A stretch of 50,189 bases of DNA from Saprospiraceae bacterium (GCA_013214355.1 JABSSL010000102.1:1-50189); one strand, 5' to 3'; positions 1-8,126 are shown, counted from the stretch's first letter. Made by a program: numbers and translations. Notes: generated by a model from the letters alone, not told the origin.

Positions 1-12
1 TTTTTAAACATG

Positions 13-66
13 ACCTCTTGTGGTTTGGTGTAGTGGTATACCCAAATTTACAAGAGGTTTTTTATT
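13..66 (+). terminator. Rho-independent terminator of an upstream gene
   Basis: A perfect 9-bp stem (ACCTCTTGT at 13-21 with ACAAGAGGT at 50-58) is followed directly by a run of T. It most likely ends a plus-strand gene that lies to the left of the window. The 28-nt loop is longer than usual, which lowers certainty. Confidence 0.6.
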
Positions 67-82
67 TGGTGCTAAAAATAAG

Positions 83-117
83 CATCCCGAATTTTGACAA
101 CGTCAAAATTCGGGATG
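83..117. repeat. Perfect 16-bp hairpin
   Basis: Bases 83-98 are the exact reverse complement of 102-117, leaving a three-base loop (AAC). No T-run follows on either strand, so it is not a canonical intrinsic terminator. It may be a 3'-end stabilising hairpin, a REP-like dispersed element or a second terminator of the upstream gene. Confidence 0.7.
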
Positions 118-211
118 ACTCATGTTTGCTTTTTATGCCTCTCCGTTTACAATTCTCTCCTAGCATTTACATACCATACCTAACGGCATGGGAAATCCCA
201 TCGATGACGTG

Positions 212-282
212 GCTAGGTATACTTTGCCCCTACGGGGCATGGCGTACCTAGGTACATGCCGTAGGGATAAAAAATACCTAGC
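212..282. repeat. Long imperfect palindrome centred on CCTAGG
   Basis: The outer arms match perfectly (GCTAGGTAT at 212-220 with ATACCTAGC at 274-282). The middle arms match with two changes (TTTGCCCCTACGG at 223-235 with CCGTAGGGATAAA at 259-271). The inner arms GGCAT/ATGCC flank the perfect palindrome GTACCTAGGTAC at 244-255, with a three-base bulge (241-243). The structure could fold into a cruciform or a long RNA hairpin. It resembles a dispersed non-coding repeat, but only one full copy is seen here. A smaller dyad (ATGGG/CCCAT) lies just upstream near 188-200. Confidence 0.65.
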
Positions 283-452
283 AATGTGTTCAGGAGTGAA
301 TATTTGTGCCGTGAGGTACAAAATGTACAACCAAAGTCATGTGGCGATGCTTGCTGACCTTCTCAACTTGGATGTAAAATCCCGCTTTACACGACAGTTT
401 CTATCCTAAGCGCTTATTACCTTGCCTCCTTTCTCAGCAAAACCACCTAGTT
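283..452. other. Intergenic region upstream of doxX-like gene
   Basis: No supported gene. The short open frames that cover 18-409 run through the inverted repeats and look non-coding. A sequence TACCTTGC at 418-425, one base short of the Bacteroidota -7 consensus TAnnTTTG, lies about 28 bases before the next start codon and is a weak promoter candidate. Confidence 0.4.
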
Positions 453-893
453 ATGACCTTCAAGACAGCAACCAATAGAGCCATCGGTATATTTCTCTTA
501 CGAACCTTATTGGGTTTGATCTTCTTAATGCAAGGATACGGCAAGGTCTTAACTTGGGGCATCTCCAATGTGTACCAAAATGTTTTTGCTAGCTATGAAG
601 AGACCTGGATTCCCAATTTCTTGCTACAATTTACCGCCTACTTCACTTCTTATATGGAACTAGTAGGTGGCCTAATGTTGGTCCTGGGTTTATTTAGGCA
701 TTGGGCCTACCTGGGCTTAGGATTGGTGTTGCTACTGGTAACCTACGGACATGGTCTCTCCTCCCCTATTTGGGATTTACAGCATGTTTTTGTCAGAGCT
801 GTATTTCTCATTGGGTTGCTCCTAGTTCCCAATGACTGGGATCAACTTCATCTAGATAGATTTGTTGTAAAGAAACGGCAGACTAATAATTAG
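453..893 (+). CDS. DoxX family membrane protein
   Basis: A 146-residue integral membrane protein with about four hydrophobic segments. The N-terminal part (FLLRTLLGLIFLMQGYGKV, about residues 14-32) has the conserved pattern of the DoxX/SURF4-like family, and the second half has the typical GG..L..G segment near residues 72-80. DoxX-family proteins sit in the inner membrane and have been linked to quinone-dependent oxidation and thiol/redox stress; the exact reaction here is unknown. The gene lies 33 bases before an AraC-type regulator in the same direction, and two peroxide/thiol enzymes follow, so a stress role is a reasonable inference. The start is the only good ATG before the first membrane segment. 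Confidence 0.85.
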   Translation: MTFKTATNRAIGIFLLRTLLGLIFLMQGYGKVLTWGISNVYQNVFASYEETWIPNFLLQFTAYFTSYMELVGGLMLVLGLFRHWAYLGLGLVLLLVTYGHGLSSPIWDLQHVFVRAVFLIGLLLVPNDWDQLHLDRFVVKKRQTNN

Positions 894-926
894 ACCTTTT
901 CTACCATCAAAAACAGCAAGCAAGGC

Positions 927-1772
927 ATGGTCAAGAAGTTTTACAAACCGGGCAACAGTCACTTCATTATCAGCACTATAGAAGATTTCAAAGCACATGA
1001 AGTGGCAGGTACTTTCCGTATCCTTTGGGTAAAAAGTGGTAAACTAGAAATGTCCTTAGATTATGAAAAGGTTACCGTTTCCGAACACCAATTGATCTGC
1101 CTAGTACCCAATCAACATATTGAGATCCTCTCTCCCGCTGAGGGCTATATTTTCCAATACAATAGAGATTTTTACTGCTTGATTGATCACGATCATGAAA
1201 TCAGTTGTGTAGGGCTGCTGTACTACGGCTCCTCTTTAACACCGATCATTCAGCTTGATGCCAAGCACCAGCGCAAGATAGAGTTGCTCTGGGAGGTCTT
1301 TTTGGATGAATTCGATACCAAGGATACTATCCAGGAGGAAATGCTTCGCATGCTACTCAAACGACTCATTATTATTTGCACACGGTTATATAAAGAACAA
1401 TCGGAAACGCAGTACAAGAAAGAAGAACTAGACGTTATCCGGCAATTCCATGTCATGGTGGAGAAAAATTACAAGGACAAGCAGAAGGTGAGTGATTATG
1501 CCGAAATGCTCAATAAATCTCCCAAGACACTTTCTAATCTGTTCTCCAAGAATAATGAAAAACCACCTTTACGTCAAATCCATGAACGCATTGCCCTCGA
1601 AGCAAAGCGCATGCTACATTTTACGGACAAGTCTATTAAAGAAATTGGCTGGGAATTAAGTTTTGAAGAAGAAGCGCATTTTAGTCGCTTTTTCAAGCGA
1701 CTTACTGGCCAATCTGCCACAAAATACCGGAATAAGGGAAAAATTGATAATTCTTCGGGAAAAGTTGCCTAA
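927..1772 (+). CDS. AraC family transcriptional regulator
   Basis: A 281-residue one-component regulator. The last ~100 residues (about 172-272) form the double helix-turn-helix of the AraC/XylS family: the first helix pair is around KVSDYAEMLNKSPKTLSNLF, and the second ends in the family signature ...FSRFFKRLTGQSATKYR. The N-terminal ~150 residues look like a beta-rich cupin-type sensing domain with no recognisable ligand motif. It lies 33 bases after the DoxX gene and is probably co-transcribed with it. The next gene is 74 bases downstream, after a possible promoter, so this regulator may control the AhpD-like and peroxiredoxin genes, but this is inference. Confidence 0.9.
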   Translation: MVKKFYKPGNSHFIISTIEDFKAHEVAGTFRILWVKSGKLEMSLDYEKVTVSEHQLICLVPNQHIEILSPAEGYIFQYNRDFYCLIDHDHEISCVGLLYYGSSLTPIIQLDAKHQRKIELLWEVFLDEFDTKDTIQEEMLRMLLKRLIIICTRLYKEQSETQYKKEELDVIRQFHVMVEKNYKDKQKVSDYAEMLNKSPKTLSNLFSKNNEKPPLRQIHERIALEAKRMLHFTDKSIKEIGWELSFEEEAHFSRFFKRLTGQSATKYRNKGKIDNSSGKVA

Positions 1773-1792
1773 CCTTCCCCCTCGTTTTGCCT

Positions 1793-1802
1793 ACATCTTT
1801 GT
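1793..1802 (+). promoter_or_regulatory. Possible -7 promoter element for AhpD-like gene
   Basis: TACATCTTTG resembles the Bacteroidota -7 box (TAnnTTTG) but has two extra bases between TA and TTTG. It lies about 45 bases before the next ATG. No clear -33 TTG at the usual distance was found, so the call is weak. Confidence 0.3.
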
Positions 1803-1846
1803 GATGTCAATTAATTAATTCAATTACTAAATAAAATCATAAAGAA

Positions 1847-2389
1847 ATGGCAACCTTCAATGTTCCAACCCGAGAGCAAGTATCTGCGAACAATCAAGCA
1901 ATTTTTGATAACCTAGAGAAGGCGGTTGGATTCGTTCCTAATTTGTATGCCACTTATGCGCATTCTGAAAATGCCCTGGCCAACTACCTCAACCTATCCA
2001 ATGCCAAAACCTCCTTATCCAACAAAGAGAAAGAAGTAGTCAACTTGATCGTAAGTGAAGTAAACGACTGTCAGTATTGCAAAGCAGCGCATACAGCTAT
2101 CGCAAAAATGAATGGCTTCAACGATGATCAGATCCTAGAATTGAGAAGTGGATCTGCCTCTTTCAACGCAAAATATGATGCCCTAGTAAGACTAGCGCAA
2201 AACATCACTGAAAACAGAGGAGCTGCTGACCAAGACTTCGTCGATCGCTTCCTAGACGCAGGATATACCAAAGAAAATCTCATTGATACGATCGTATTGA
2301 TCGGAGACAAAACGATTAGCAACTACCTACATAAGGTGACGCAGGTACCGGTTGATTTCCCAGCCGCTCCAGAACTAGCTACAGTTTAG
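1847..2389 (+). CDS. Carboxymuconolactone decarboxylase / AhpD-like peroxidase
   Basis: A 180-residue all-alpha protein of the AhpD/CMD family. It carries the AhpD-type active site E71-x3-C75-x2-C78-x3-H82 (EVNDCQYCKAAH), which in AhpD relays electrons and protons during reduction of alkyl hydroperoxides; the C-x-x-C marks it as an oxidoreductase rather than a true decarboxylase. The length matches the peroxidase-related subfamily. It is followed by a strong terminator (2409-2440), so it can be expressed as a single gene. A likely partner is the peroxiredoxin gene 137 bases downstream. Confidence 0.88.
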   Translation: MATFNVPTREQVSANNQAIFDNLEKAVGFVPNLYATYAHSENALANYLNLSNAKTSLSNKEKEVVNLIVSEVNDCQYCKAAHTAIAKMNGFNDDQILELRSGSASFNAKYDALVRLAQNITENRGAADQDFVDRFLDAGYTKENLIDTIVLIGDKTISNYLHKVTQVPVDFPAAPELATV

Positions 2390-2408
2390 TGTAATCCATA
2401 TTCGAATT

Positions 2409-2440
2409 GGGATGAAGTATTGAGCTTCATCCCTTTTTTA
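2409..2440 (+). terminator. Rho-independent terminator after AhpD-like gene
   Basis: A perfect 9-bp stem GGGATGAAG (2409-2417) / CTTCATCCC (2425-2433) with a 7-base loop is followed by TTTTTTA. It starts 19 bases after the stop codon. Confidence 0.92.
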
Positions 2441-2447
2441 ATGAACA

Positions 2448-2515
2448 TTTGTCAGCAAAGGAATTAATTTAGTCAGCATTACTTAAGCACCATTAATCTA
2501 GTCAGCAATACTAAG
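2448..2515 (+). promoter_or_regulatory. Three GTCAGCA direct repeats upstream of peroxiredoxin
   Basis: GTCAGCA occurs at 2451, 2472 and 2501. The last two copies sit in a longer conserved block, ATTAAT(T/C)TAGTCAGCA(T/A)(T)ACT(T)AAG, spaced 29 bases apart. The block ends about 10 bases before the peroxiredoxin ATG. Tandem half-sites on one face of the DNA suggest an operator; the AraC-type protein encoded at 927-1772 is a candidate binder, but this is inference. Confidence 0.5.
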
Positions 2516-2525
2516 TACAATTATT

Positions 2526-3167
2526 ATGCAAAGCACGGATCTAAAAACCGCATTAGACGCTCGGAAGGCAGGTTGGGCCGAAAAGGCCTCGGACGAAATT
2601 AAGCGAATCTATACAGCAGGCATCGACGATGTAGAAAACAGTGGTATTCTAGCCTCAGCCAAACAAACCGGAGATATTGCCCCAGGGTTTACGCTACAGA
2701 ATGCTACCGGACAATCCATTAGCCTGTCAGCTTATTTGGCAAAAGGCCCAGTTGTGCTGACCTGGTACCGAGGAGGCTGGTGCCCTTATTGTAACATTAC
2801 TTTAAGGTATCTGCAGCAGGCTCTGCCAGATATTCAAGCTGCTGGCGCGCAATTGCTCGCCCTCACCCCCGAATTGCCCGATAAATCCCTAAGCACACAA
2901 GAGAAGAATGAATTGAGTTTTGAGGTATTGACAGATACGAATTTGAGTGTAGCTAAGGAATATGGTATCGTTTTCAAATTGATTGATGAAGTAGGGGAAG
3001 CCTACCGCAAGAACTTTTCCTTACAAGAATTCAATGGAAATGATTCTGATGAATTACCCTTGGCCGCCACTTACGTGATACAGCCTGATGGAAAGATCAC
3101 TTATGCTTTTTTAGATGCGGAATACCGCAACCGAGCAGAACCGGCAGATATACTGGCAGCACTATAA
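2526..3167 (+). CDS. Peroxiredoxin-like AhpC/TSA family protein
   Basis: A 213-residue thioredoxin-fold protein of the AhpC/TSA 'peroxiredoxin-like' group. The active-site segment WYRGGWCPYC places a C-x-x-C pair at residues 86 and 89 at the start of the first helix, preceded by a strand (PVVLTWYRG). The family reduces peroxides or acts as a thiol oxidoreductase. No signal peptide is seen, so it should be cytoplasmic. It sits alone between two terminators (2409-2440 and 3211-3251), so it forms a single-gene unit, with the GTCAGCA repeats just upstream of its start. Confidence 0.9.
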   Translation: MQSTDLKTALDARKAGWAEKASDEIKRIYTAGIDDVENSGILASAKQTGDIAPGFTLQNATGQSISLSAYLAKGPVVLTWYRGGWCPYCNITLRYLQQALPDIQAAGAQLLALTPELPDKSLSTQEKNELSFEVLTDTNLSVAKEYGIVFKLIDEVGEAYRKNFSLQEFNGNDSDELPLAATYVIQPDGKITYAFLDAEYRNRAEPADILAAL

Positions 3168-3210
3168 TCTGATTATCAGAAAACCTACCTAACCATCCTT
3201 TAGATATAAA

Positions 3211-3251
3211 ACAACCCGCATCTAGCTTTCGCTTGAATGCGGGTTGTCTTT
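3211..3251. terminator. Bidirectional terminator between convergent genes
   Basis: An 11-bp perfect stem ACAACCCGCAT (3211-3221) / ATGCGGGTTGT (3237-3247) separates the peroxiredoxin gene (+) from the SDR gene (-). A short T stretch follows on the plus strand, and the matching A-rich flank at 3203-3212 gives U residues on the minus strand, so it can serve both directions. Confidence 0.85.
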
Positions 3252-3273
3252 TATGGGTAGATCCTAAGCTAGC

Positions 3274-4176
3274 TTAGGATTGTGCCACAGAGCTTGTGTT
3301 TTTTTCCTTAGCCTTGTTAGCCTCAAAATCCTCTGGTCGCAATTGCAGTTTTTTGGCCAATACTTTATCCAAGAATCGAATCGGCAATATGTTGGGTAAA
3401 AACCAGGTATTAAACCAGTCCTTATTAATAGCAAATCTGTGCTTTGGCTTGGCCTTATTCAAAGTATCATGTAATACTTTCGCCACCTCACGCTCTGTCA
3501 AGCCCTTAGGGATTGTATTCTTGAGGGCATTCTCCAGGCGAGCCGTGATGGAGTGGTAATAGTCGGTATCCTTATAGCGTTCTGCGTAAATAGATACTTT
3601 AGATACCATATCGTTCTTCACAGGTCCGACATAAATATCAATCACATCAATTTCATACAACATTAGCTCTCTCCGCAAGGTATCGCAAAGGCTGTGCATA
3701 GCACTCTTTGTGGCCGCGTATAATGAGGAATAGGGTAATGGTATCGCAGCAGAGGTTGAACTAACGTGGATGACCCGACCAGGCTTCTGACTATCTGTCT
3801 GACGCATTAAGGGAACAAAGGCCTGAATGACACTCAATGCACCAAAGACATTCACCTCAAACTGGTTGCGCATGTCATCACGACTCAAATGTAGGATTGG
3901 TCCAGGAATATGTATCCCAGCATTAGCTATCAAGCCTGCAATATTCTCACCAGGCCCTAATTTCGCCTTAGCCGTTTCTACTGCTTTTGCAATCGCAGGC
4001 TCATCTACAACATCAAATAAGAGCGGCGTGATACTGTCTCCCAATTCGGATTTAAGGCGTTCTGCATCTGCCTCCTTCCGCACACTTCCAAAGACATGAT
4101 ACCCCTTCTCAATAAAGTATTTAGCAGATGTATACCCAATTCCCGATGAAACCCCAGTTATCAATATATGTTTCAT
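3274..4176 (-). CDS. Short-chain dehydrogenase/reductase (SDR), first of tandem pair
   Basis: A 300-residue classical SDR. The N-terminus has the NAD(P)-binding motif TGVSSGIG (residues 7-14), then a conserved NAG and the catalytic S...YxxxK (HVSSTSAA... LYAATKSA). Such enzymes oxidise alcohols or reduce ketones. The C-terminal ~50 residues, rich in basic and hydrophobic residues (FLPNILPIRFLDKVL), extend past the SDR core and may associate with membranes, as in SDRs acting on lipid substrates. It is the last gene of a unit with the SDR at 4186-5043 and the GH3 gene, with 9 bases to its neighbour. It is clearly related to that neighbour, so a local duplication is likely. Confidence 0.9.
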   Translation of the reverse strand: MKHILITGVSSGIGYTSAKYFIEKGYHVFGSVRKEADAERLKSELGDSITPLLFDVVDEPAIAKAVETAKAKLGPGENIAGLIANAGIHIPGPILHLSRDDMRNQFEVNVFGALSVIQAFVPLMRQTDSQKPGRVIHVSSTSAAIPLPYSSLYAATKSAMHSLCDTLRRELMLYEIDVIDIYVGPVKNDMVSKVSIYAERYKDTDYYHSITARLENALKNTIPKGLTEREVAKVLHDTLNKAKPKHRFAINKDWFNTWFLPNILPIRFLDKVLAKKLQLRPEDFEANKAKEKNTSSVAQS

Positions 4177-4185
4177 GTGTGATAA

Positions 4186-5043
4186 TTATTTGGAACGAAG
4201 AAAAGAAGGCAGTAAGCGCATTTGCTTACCCAAAATGCGATCAATCATGCGCTGCGGCAGCATGGTAGGCAGGCGATAACCTTTGAAGTAAAGATCTGGC
4301 TTAACATAGCGATACTTCGGATTCTTCACCGTTAAGGCCGTATGGATGGCCCCTGAAATCACTTCAGGTTCCAAGCCAAACTCTCGCATTTCCATGGCCG
4401 TTTCCATTCGTCGCTGCATAGGCTCTTCAAAGTCAGTGCCAGCGTATTGAGATTCTACTTTATTCAGTTTCTCAATAATACCCGTCTTTACTCGCCCGGG
4501 AACGACCTCAATGACATCTACTCCATAAGGATAGAACTCTCTACGCAAAGTGTGATTCATACTCATCAAGGCGCGTTTGGAGGCGGAATATGGCCCTAGG
4601 AAAGGCATGGCAATTTCCCCTGATAGGGAAGTGACATTCACAATCCGGCCTGGCTTCTGACCCTCTCCTCCCCGTAATAGCCGGAAGTAGGCCTGACACA
4701 AATTCAAAGGCCCGAAGGTATTCACTTCAAATTGATAGAACATATCCTCCTTGGAGACATGCGCGATCGGCCCAGAAACTACCGCCGCCGCATTATTAAC
4801 TAAGCCAAACAAAGGCTGACCATCCAGATGCTGTTCTACTTCCTTGACACTAGCTCGAATTCCTTCTTCGTCAACTAGGTCAAATACCAAGGGGCTGAAC
4901 TGCTGAGGATAAGCTTTGCGCAATTCTGCCGCATCCTTTTCGGTACGGACGCAACCAAATACAAAAAAACCTCGATCGATCAGATACTTTACAGTGGCAT
5001 ATCCAATCCCGCTTGAAGTACCTGTGATTACTATATGTCTCAT
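4186..5043 (-). CDS. Short-chain dehydrogenase/reductase (SDR), second of tandem pair
   Basis: A 285-residue classical SDR with cofactor motif TGTSSGIG (residues 7-14), VNNAAA, and catalytic S...YxxxK (VTSLSGE...YSASKRA). The end of the protein (LPTMLPQRMIDRILGKQMRL) matches the equivalent tail of the next gene downstream (NILPIRFLDKVLAKKLQLRP), which supports a duplication. The gene lies 44 bases after the GH3-family gene and 9 bases before the other SDR, so the three should be one transcript. A reductive or oxidative step on an acyl-derived product is the likely role; the substrate is unknown. Confidence 0.9.
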   Translation of the reverse strand: MRHIVITGTSSGIGYATVKYLIDRGFFVFGCVRTEKDAAELRKAYPQQFSPLVFDLVDEEGIRASVKEVEQHLDGQPLFGLVNNAAAVVSGPIAHVSKEDMFYQFEVNTFGPLNLCQAYFRLLRGGEGQKPGRIVNVTSLSGEIAMPFLGPYSASKRALMSMNHTLRREFYPYGVDVIEVVPGRVKTGIIEKLNKVESQYAGTDFEEPMQRRMETAMEMREFGLEPEVISGAIHTALTVKNPKYRYVKPDLYFKGYRLPTMLPQRMIDRILGKQMRLLPSFLRSK

Positions 5044-5087
5044 TCTTCTAAATTACTTGCTTGTTGATGATACCTAAAAACAGCCTC

Positions 5088-6596
5088 TCAAACCTCCAAT
5101 CCCAAGACAGAGATCAATTCATCCGCATACTTTCGATCATTGGCCAGGCGAGGCATTTTATTCTGGCCACCTAATTTACCTTTTGATTTCATGTAATTTC
5201 TGAAGCCATCCTTAGGGACAGAACGGATCACCAATGGCTGTAACATAGCTCCTTCAATCAAATCTTTGTAGTAGATATTTTTATCACATAAGATATCGTC
5301 CACCTGCTTGGAGAAGGCTTTCATATCGCTAGGAGATTCTGCAAACTCCACAAACCACTCGTGATAGGGTAATTCTCCAACTGCTGGATTCACCTGTGGA
5401 GCCACTGTAAACTCGATGATGCCTACTTTTTCCTTGGCCGCCACCTCCTGAATCGCTTCTTCTACTTCCTCGCCAATCACGTGCTCTCCAAAGGCCGAGA
5501 TGAAATGTTTGGTTCTACCGGTAACTACCACTCGGTAAGGGTTGGTGGAAACAAATCGAACGGTATCGCCGATAATGTATCCCCACAGTCCTGAATTGGA
5601 ATTTAGGATAATAGCATAGTTGGGGCCTACTTGTACGTCTTTTAGCTGCAATCGCGTAGGATTTTCATTGTGGATTTCCTCGGCCGGCACAAATTCATAG
5701 AAGATTCCTCCATCGACATTCAGCAACATCCCTTCTACCCCTTGTTCATCCTGGAAAGCAATAAATCCTTCAGAGGCATTGTAGGTTTCGATATAGGCGA
5801 TATCTCGTCCAATCGCTTGGCGAAACTGATCCTTGTAGGGAACAAAATTCACACCGCCATACACATAGACCTGGAAGTTCGGGAATATCTCTCCTACCGT
5901 CTTCTTACCCGTCTTCTGGATCAATTGTTCAAAGTACATCAACACCCAAGGTGGGATACCGCCAATCACTGTCATATCCTTTTGCAAGGTTTCCTCGCAG
6001 ATCTTTTCCACCTTCGTTTCCCAATCCTCAATGGTATTGGTTTCATAGGTGGGTGTTAGGTTCTTCCGGAAATAGGACGGAATGTGGTGATAAGTAATCC
6101 CTGACATCCGACCAGCCTGAACCTTTTTGACTTGCTGTAATTCTGGGCTACCTTGGATAAAGATCAAGCCTCCATCCACCCAACTAGCATTTCCGGTTTC
6201 ATTTACGTACATAGCAAGAGCAATCCTCCCGGCATTGATGAAGGTCGGCATCCCTTCTTCTGATACCGGAATATATTTGATACCGGAAGTAGTACCGGAG
6301 GTCTTCGCCATGTACTTAGGCGTTCCCTTCCAAAGGACATTTTCTTCCCCTTCCAAAATACGGTCCACATAAGGACGGAAAGCCTCGTAATCCCGCAGTG
6401 GGATAGCCTTTTTGAAGCCTTCATAGTCGGTAACCTTGTCCAATCCATGGTCTCGACCATAAGCCGTTTCTTTACCTACGGCTAGGTTGTGTTCAAAAAC
6501 ACGTTGCTGATATTCGAAAGGATCGTTCTTCCATTTCTGAACGCGGCTGGCATAATACTTAGCCACTCGCTTGGCAATGAATGATTTGATACTCAT
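5088..6596 (-). CDS. GH3 auxin-responsive promoter family (acyl-adenylating) protein
   Basis: A 502-residue member of the GH3 family, part of the ANL adenylate-forming superfamily. The phosphate-binding motif KTSGTTSGIKYIP (about residues 108-120), the central YNASEG motif and the hinge/ATP motif TGRTKHFISAFGEHV are all present, so the adenylation site appears intact. GH3 proteins activate a carboxylate as the acyl-AMP and join it to an amine (an amino acid in plants); bacterial members are largely uncharacterised. It is the first gene of a unit with two SDRs and lies downstream of a desaturase/hydroxylase/KAS III unit, which points to a fatty or polyketide-like acid as substrate. This is inference. 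The start ATG is followed by a basic amphipathic segment typical of the family. Confidence 0.9.
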   Translation of the reverse strand: MSIKSFIAKRVAKYYASRVQKWKNDPFEYQQRVFEHNLAVGKETAYGRDHGLDKVTDYEGFKKAIPLRDYEAFRPYVDRILEGEENVLWKGTPKYMAKTSGTTSGIKYIPVSEEGMPTFINAGRIALAMYVNETGNASWVDGGLIFIQGSPELQQVKKVQAGRMSGITYHHIPSYFRKNLTPTYETNTIEDWETKVEKICEETLQKDMTVIGGIPPWVLMYFEQLIQKTGKKTVGEIFPNFQVYVYGGVNFVPYKDQFRQAIGRDIAYIETYNASEGFIAFQDEQGVEGMLLNVDGGIFYEFVPAEEIHNENPTRLQLKDVQVGPNYAIILNSNSGLWGYIIGDTVRFVSTNPYRVVVTGRTKHFISAFGEHVIGEEVEEAIQEVAAKEKVGIIEFTVAPQVNPAVGELPYHEWFVEFAESPSDMKAFSKQVDDILCDKNIYYKDLIEGAMLQPLVIRSVPKDGFRNYMKSKGKLGGQNKMPRLANDRKYADELISVLGLEV

Positions 6597-6952
6597 GTCT
6601 TAGATAGTTCCTTGATCTGTTCTTTAAATACAACTTCTCGCATTAGTCCGAATAGTCCTTCTGCGTGAGGGTTGCTAATTCGCTCCTTTAAAGAAAGTGA
6701 ATCGCGTTTTAGATCATTAGTATTTGGGAAAAGATTCGAGCTCCTGCTATTCTTTTCGGCTGCAAGGTAGCACTTTATCGGAAATTACACCGGGCCTATC
6801 GAAGTGAAATAAATACCATTCGTTCGCGGTGTATTTGCCTTGGAAGTAGGTTGAGGATTGCTGGGGCCATAAGCGTATGTCTAAATATAGTAGCTGGACT
6901 TTTTTGTCGGAGCTAGCCAGACAGGCTACCAAGGCTGAGCTTTAGACACACC
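6597..6952. other. Intergenic region between the two lipid-cluster units
   Basis: No supported gene; the short open frame at 6747-6932 has no recognisable features. The stretch should hold the promoter of the GH3-SDR-SDR unit. A minus-strand TACCTTGC (6762-6769) resembles the -7 box with one base missing, but I see no -33 partner. Confidence 0.4.
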
Positions 6953-6994
6953 CTAAAAACAAAATCTTCCAGCTTAGGTAAGCTGGAAGATTTT
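6953..6994 (-). terminator. Strong terminator of the KAS III-hydroxylase-desaturase unit
   Basis: A 16-bp perfect stem (6961-6976 with 6979-6994) lies 17 bases past the desaturase stop. Read on the minus strand it is followed by TTTT-G-TTTTT, the expected U-tract. It separates the upstream three-gene unit from the GH3-SDR-SDR unit. Confidence 0.92.
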
Positions 6995-7011
6995 TGACTT
7001 AGCCTGTATGC

Positions 7012-8106
7012 TTAGGCAAAGGTCAGATTAGTTGGGTTGTCTTTTAGTCCCAACTCTCTCAAGAAGAGTAAGTGATCTTTCATCACCGTATTAAAGGACT
7101 TATTGACATACCTGATGTTGTATTCTGCGGCGGTCTCCTTTACGATCTTTGTTAGATCATAATAGTGTATATGATTCACACCTGGAAACATATGATGGAC
7201 AACGTGCGTGTTGATTCCACCAAAGAACCAATGGATCAGTCTATTTTCAGCTGAATAATCAACGGTCGTTAAAATCTGATGCGTCATGAAATCCATCTCT
7301 ACTACGCCATCATCATTTGGAAGCGCATAGTCACTGTCATAGGTTACGTGCACTGGGAAGGAAACAATTGCCGTGAAAATTCCTGCTACAAACATCATAG
7401 CTAGTGTAGCTAAAATGATCGATCCCCAAGACAAACCAGTAACCATTACTGGAACGATAATCATCATAAAGACAAACCAGACCTTACTCAGGAGAATAAT
7501 CACCACTTCCTTGGTCGGATGCTTATCGATGATCATATTACCAAATTTCTTTTCCTTCAATAGTTTGAAGTCTCTGACGAGTAAGATGTATGGTCCCAGT
7601 AAACTATAGATAGCCATCGCATACAAATGCTGATAGCGGTGAATCGGTGTACGTGGCGACATTGGATTTAGACGCAACAAACTAGTCTGATCCAAATCTC
7701 CATCACTTCCTGGGATATTGGTAAAAGCGTGGTGTGAAACGTTATGCTTCAAACGCCAGAAATAACTACTGATCCCAAAGAAATTCCAGATGTACCCCAT
7801 GAAGTAGTTTACCTTCTGATTAGAGGATACTGCATTGTGTACCGAATCATGACCGATAGCGAAAAGAATCGAAACGATCAAGACCCCCATCCCAAGATAT
7901 GCGCCCATCACCGTGGCATAAGATTCTGGAAAAAGTAATACCAAGGAGTATAGGCCGAAATACATCGCAAGTAGAGAAAAGATCTTGAACCAATACAATG
8001 GAGTAGCTTTTCTATTTTGCTTATTCTCTTTGAAGTAGTTGCTAACTCTCTTTCCTAGCGCTATATAAAACTCGCTAGGCTTATCATTTTGAAATGTGAC
8101 ATTCAT
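7012..8106 (-). CDS. Membrane fatty acid desaturase
   Basis: A 364-residue integral membrane di-iron desaturase. All three histidine boxes are present: H86DSVH90, H121NVSHH126 and H301VVHH305, with two hydrophobic spans between the second and third boxes. Family members insert double bonds into acyl chains of lipids or acyl thioesters, using oxygen and an electron donor. The stop is 17 bases before a strong terminator, and the start is 20 bases after the stop of the fatty acid hydroxylase gene, so the two are co-transcribed. Regioselectivity cannot be read from the sequence. It probably modifies the acyl chain handled by the adjacent KAS III. Confidence 0.92.
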   Translation of the reverse strand: MNVTFQNDKPSEFYIALGKRVSNYFKENKQNRKATPLYWFKIFSLLAMYFGLYSLVLLFPESYATVMGAYLGMGVLIVSILFAIGHDSVHNAVSSNQKVNYFMGYIWNFFGISSYFWRLKHNVSHHAFTNIPGSDGDLDQTSLLRLNPMSPRTPIHRYQHLYAMAIYSLLGPYILLVRDFKLLKEKKFGNMIIDKHPTKEVVIILLSKVWFVFMMIIVPVMVTGLSWGSIILATLAMMFVAGIFTAIVSFPVHVTYDSDYALPNDDGVVEMDFMTHQILTTVDYSAENRLIHWFFGGINTHVVHHMFPGVNHIHYYDLTKIVKETAAEYNIRYVNKSFNTVMKDHLLFLRELGLKDNPTNLTFA

Positions 8107-8126
8107 AATAAACTCAGGATTGTACT

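Noticed and set aside
18-409. Two short open frames upstream of the DoxX gene
   Set aside because: They run through the strong inverted repeats at 83-117 and 212-282, overlap each other out of frame and show no protein features.
6747-6932. 61-codon frame between the GH3 and desaturase genes
   Set aside because: It lies in the promoter region of the GH3 unit, has unusual composition and no recognisable motif.
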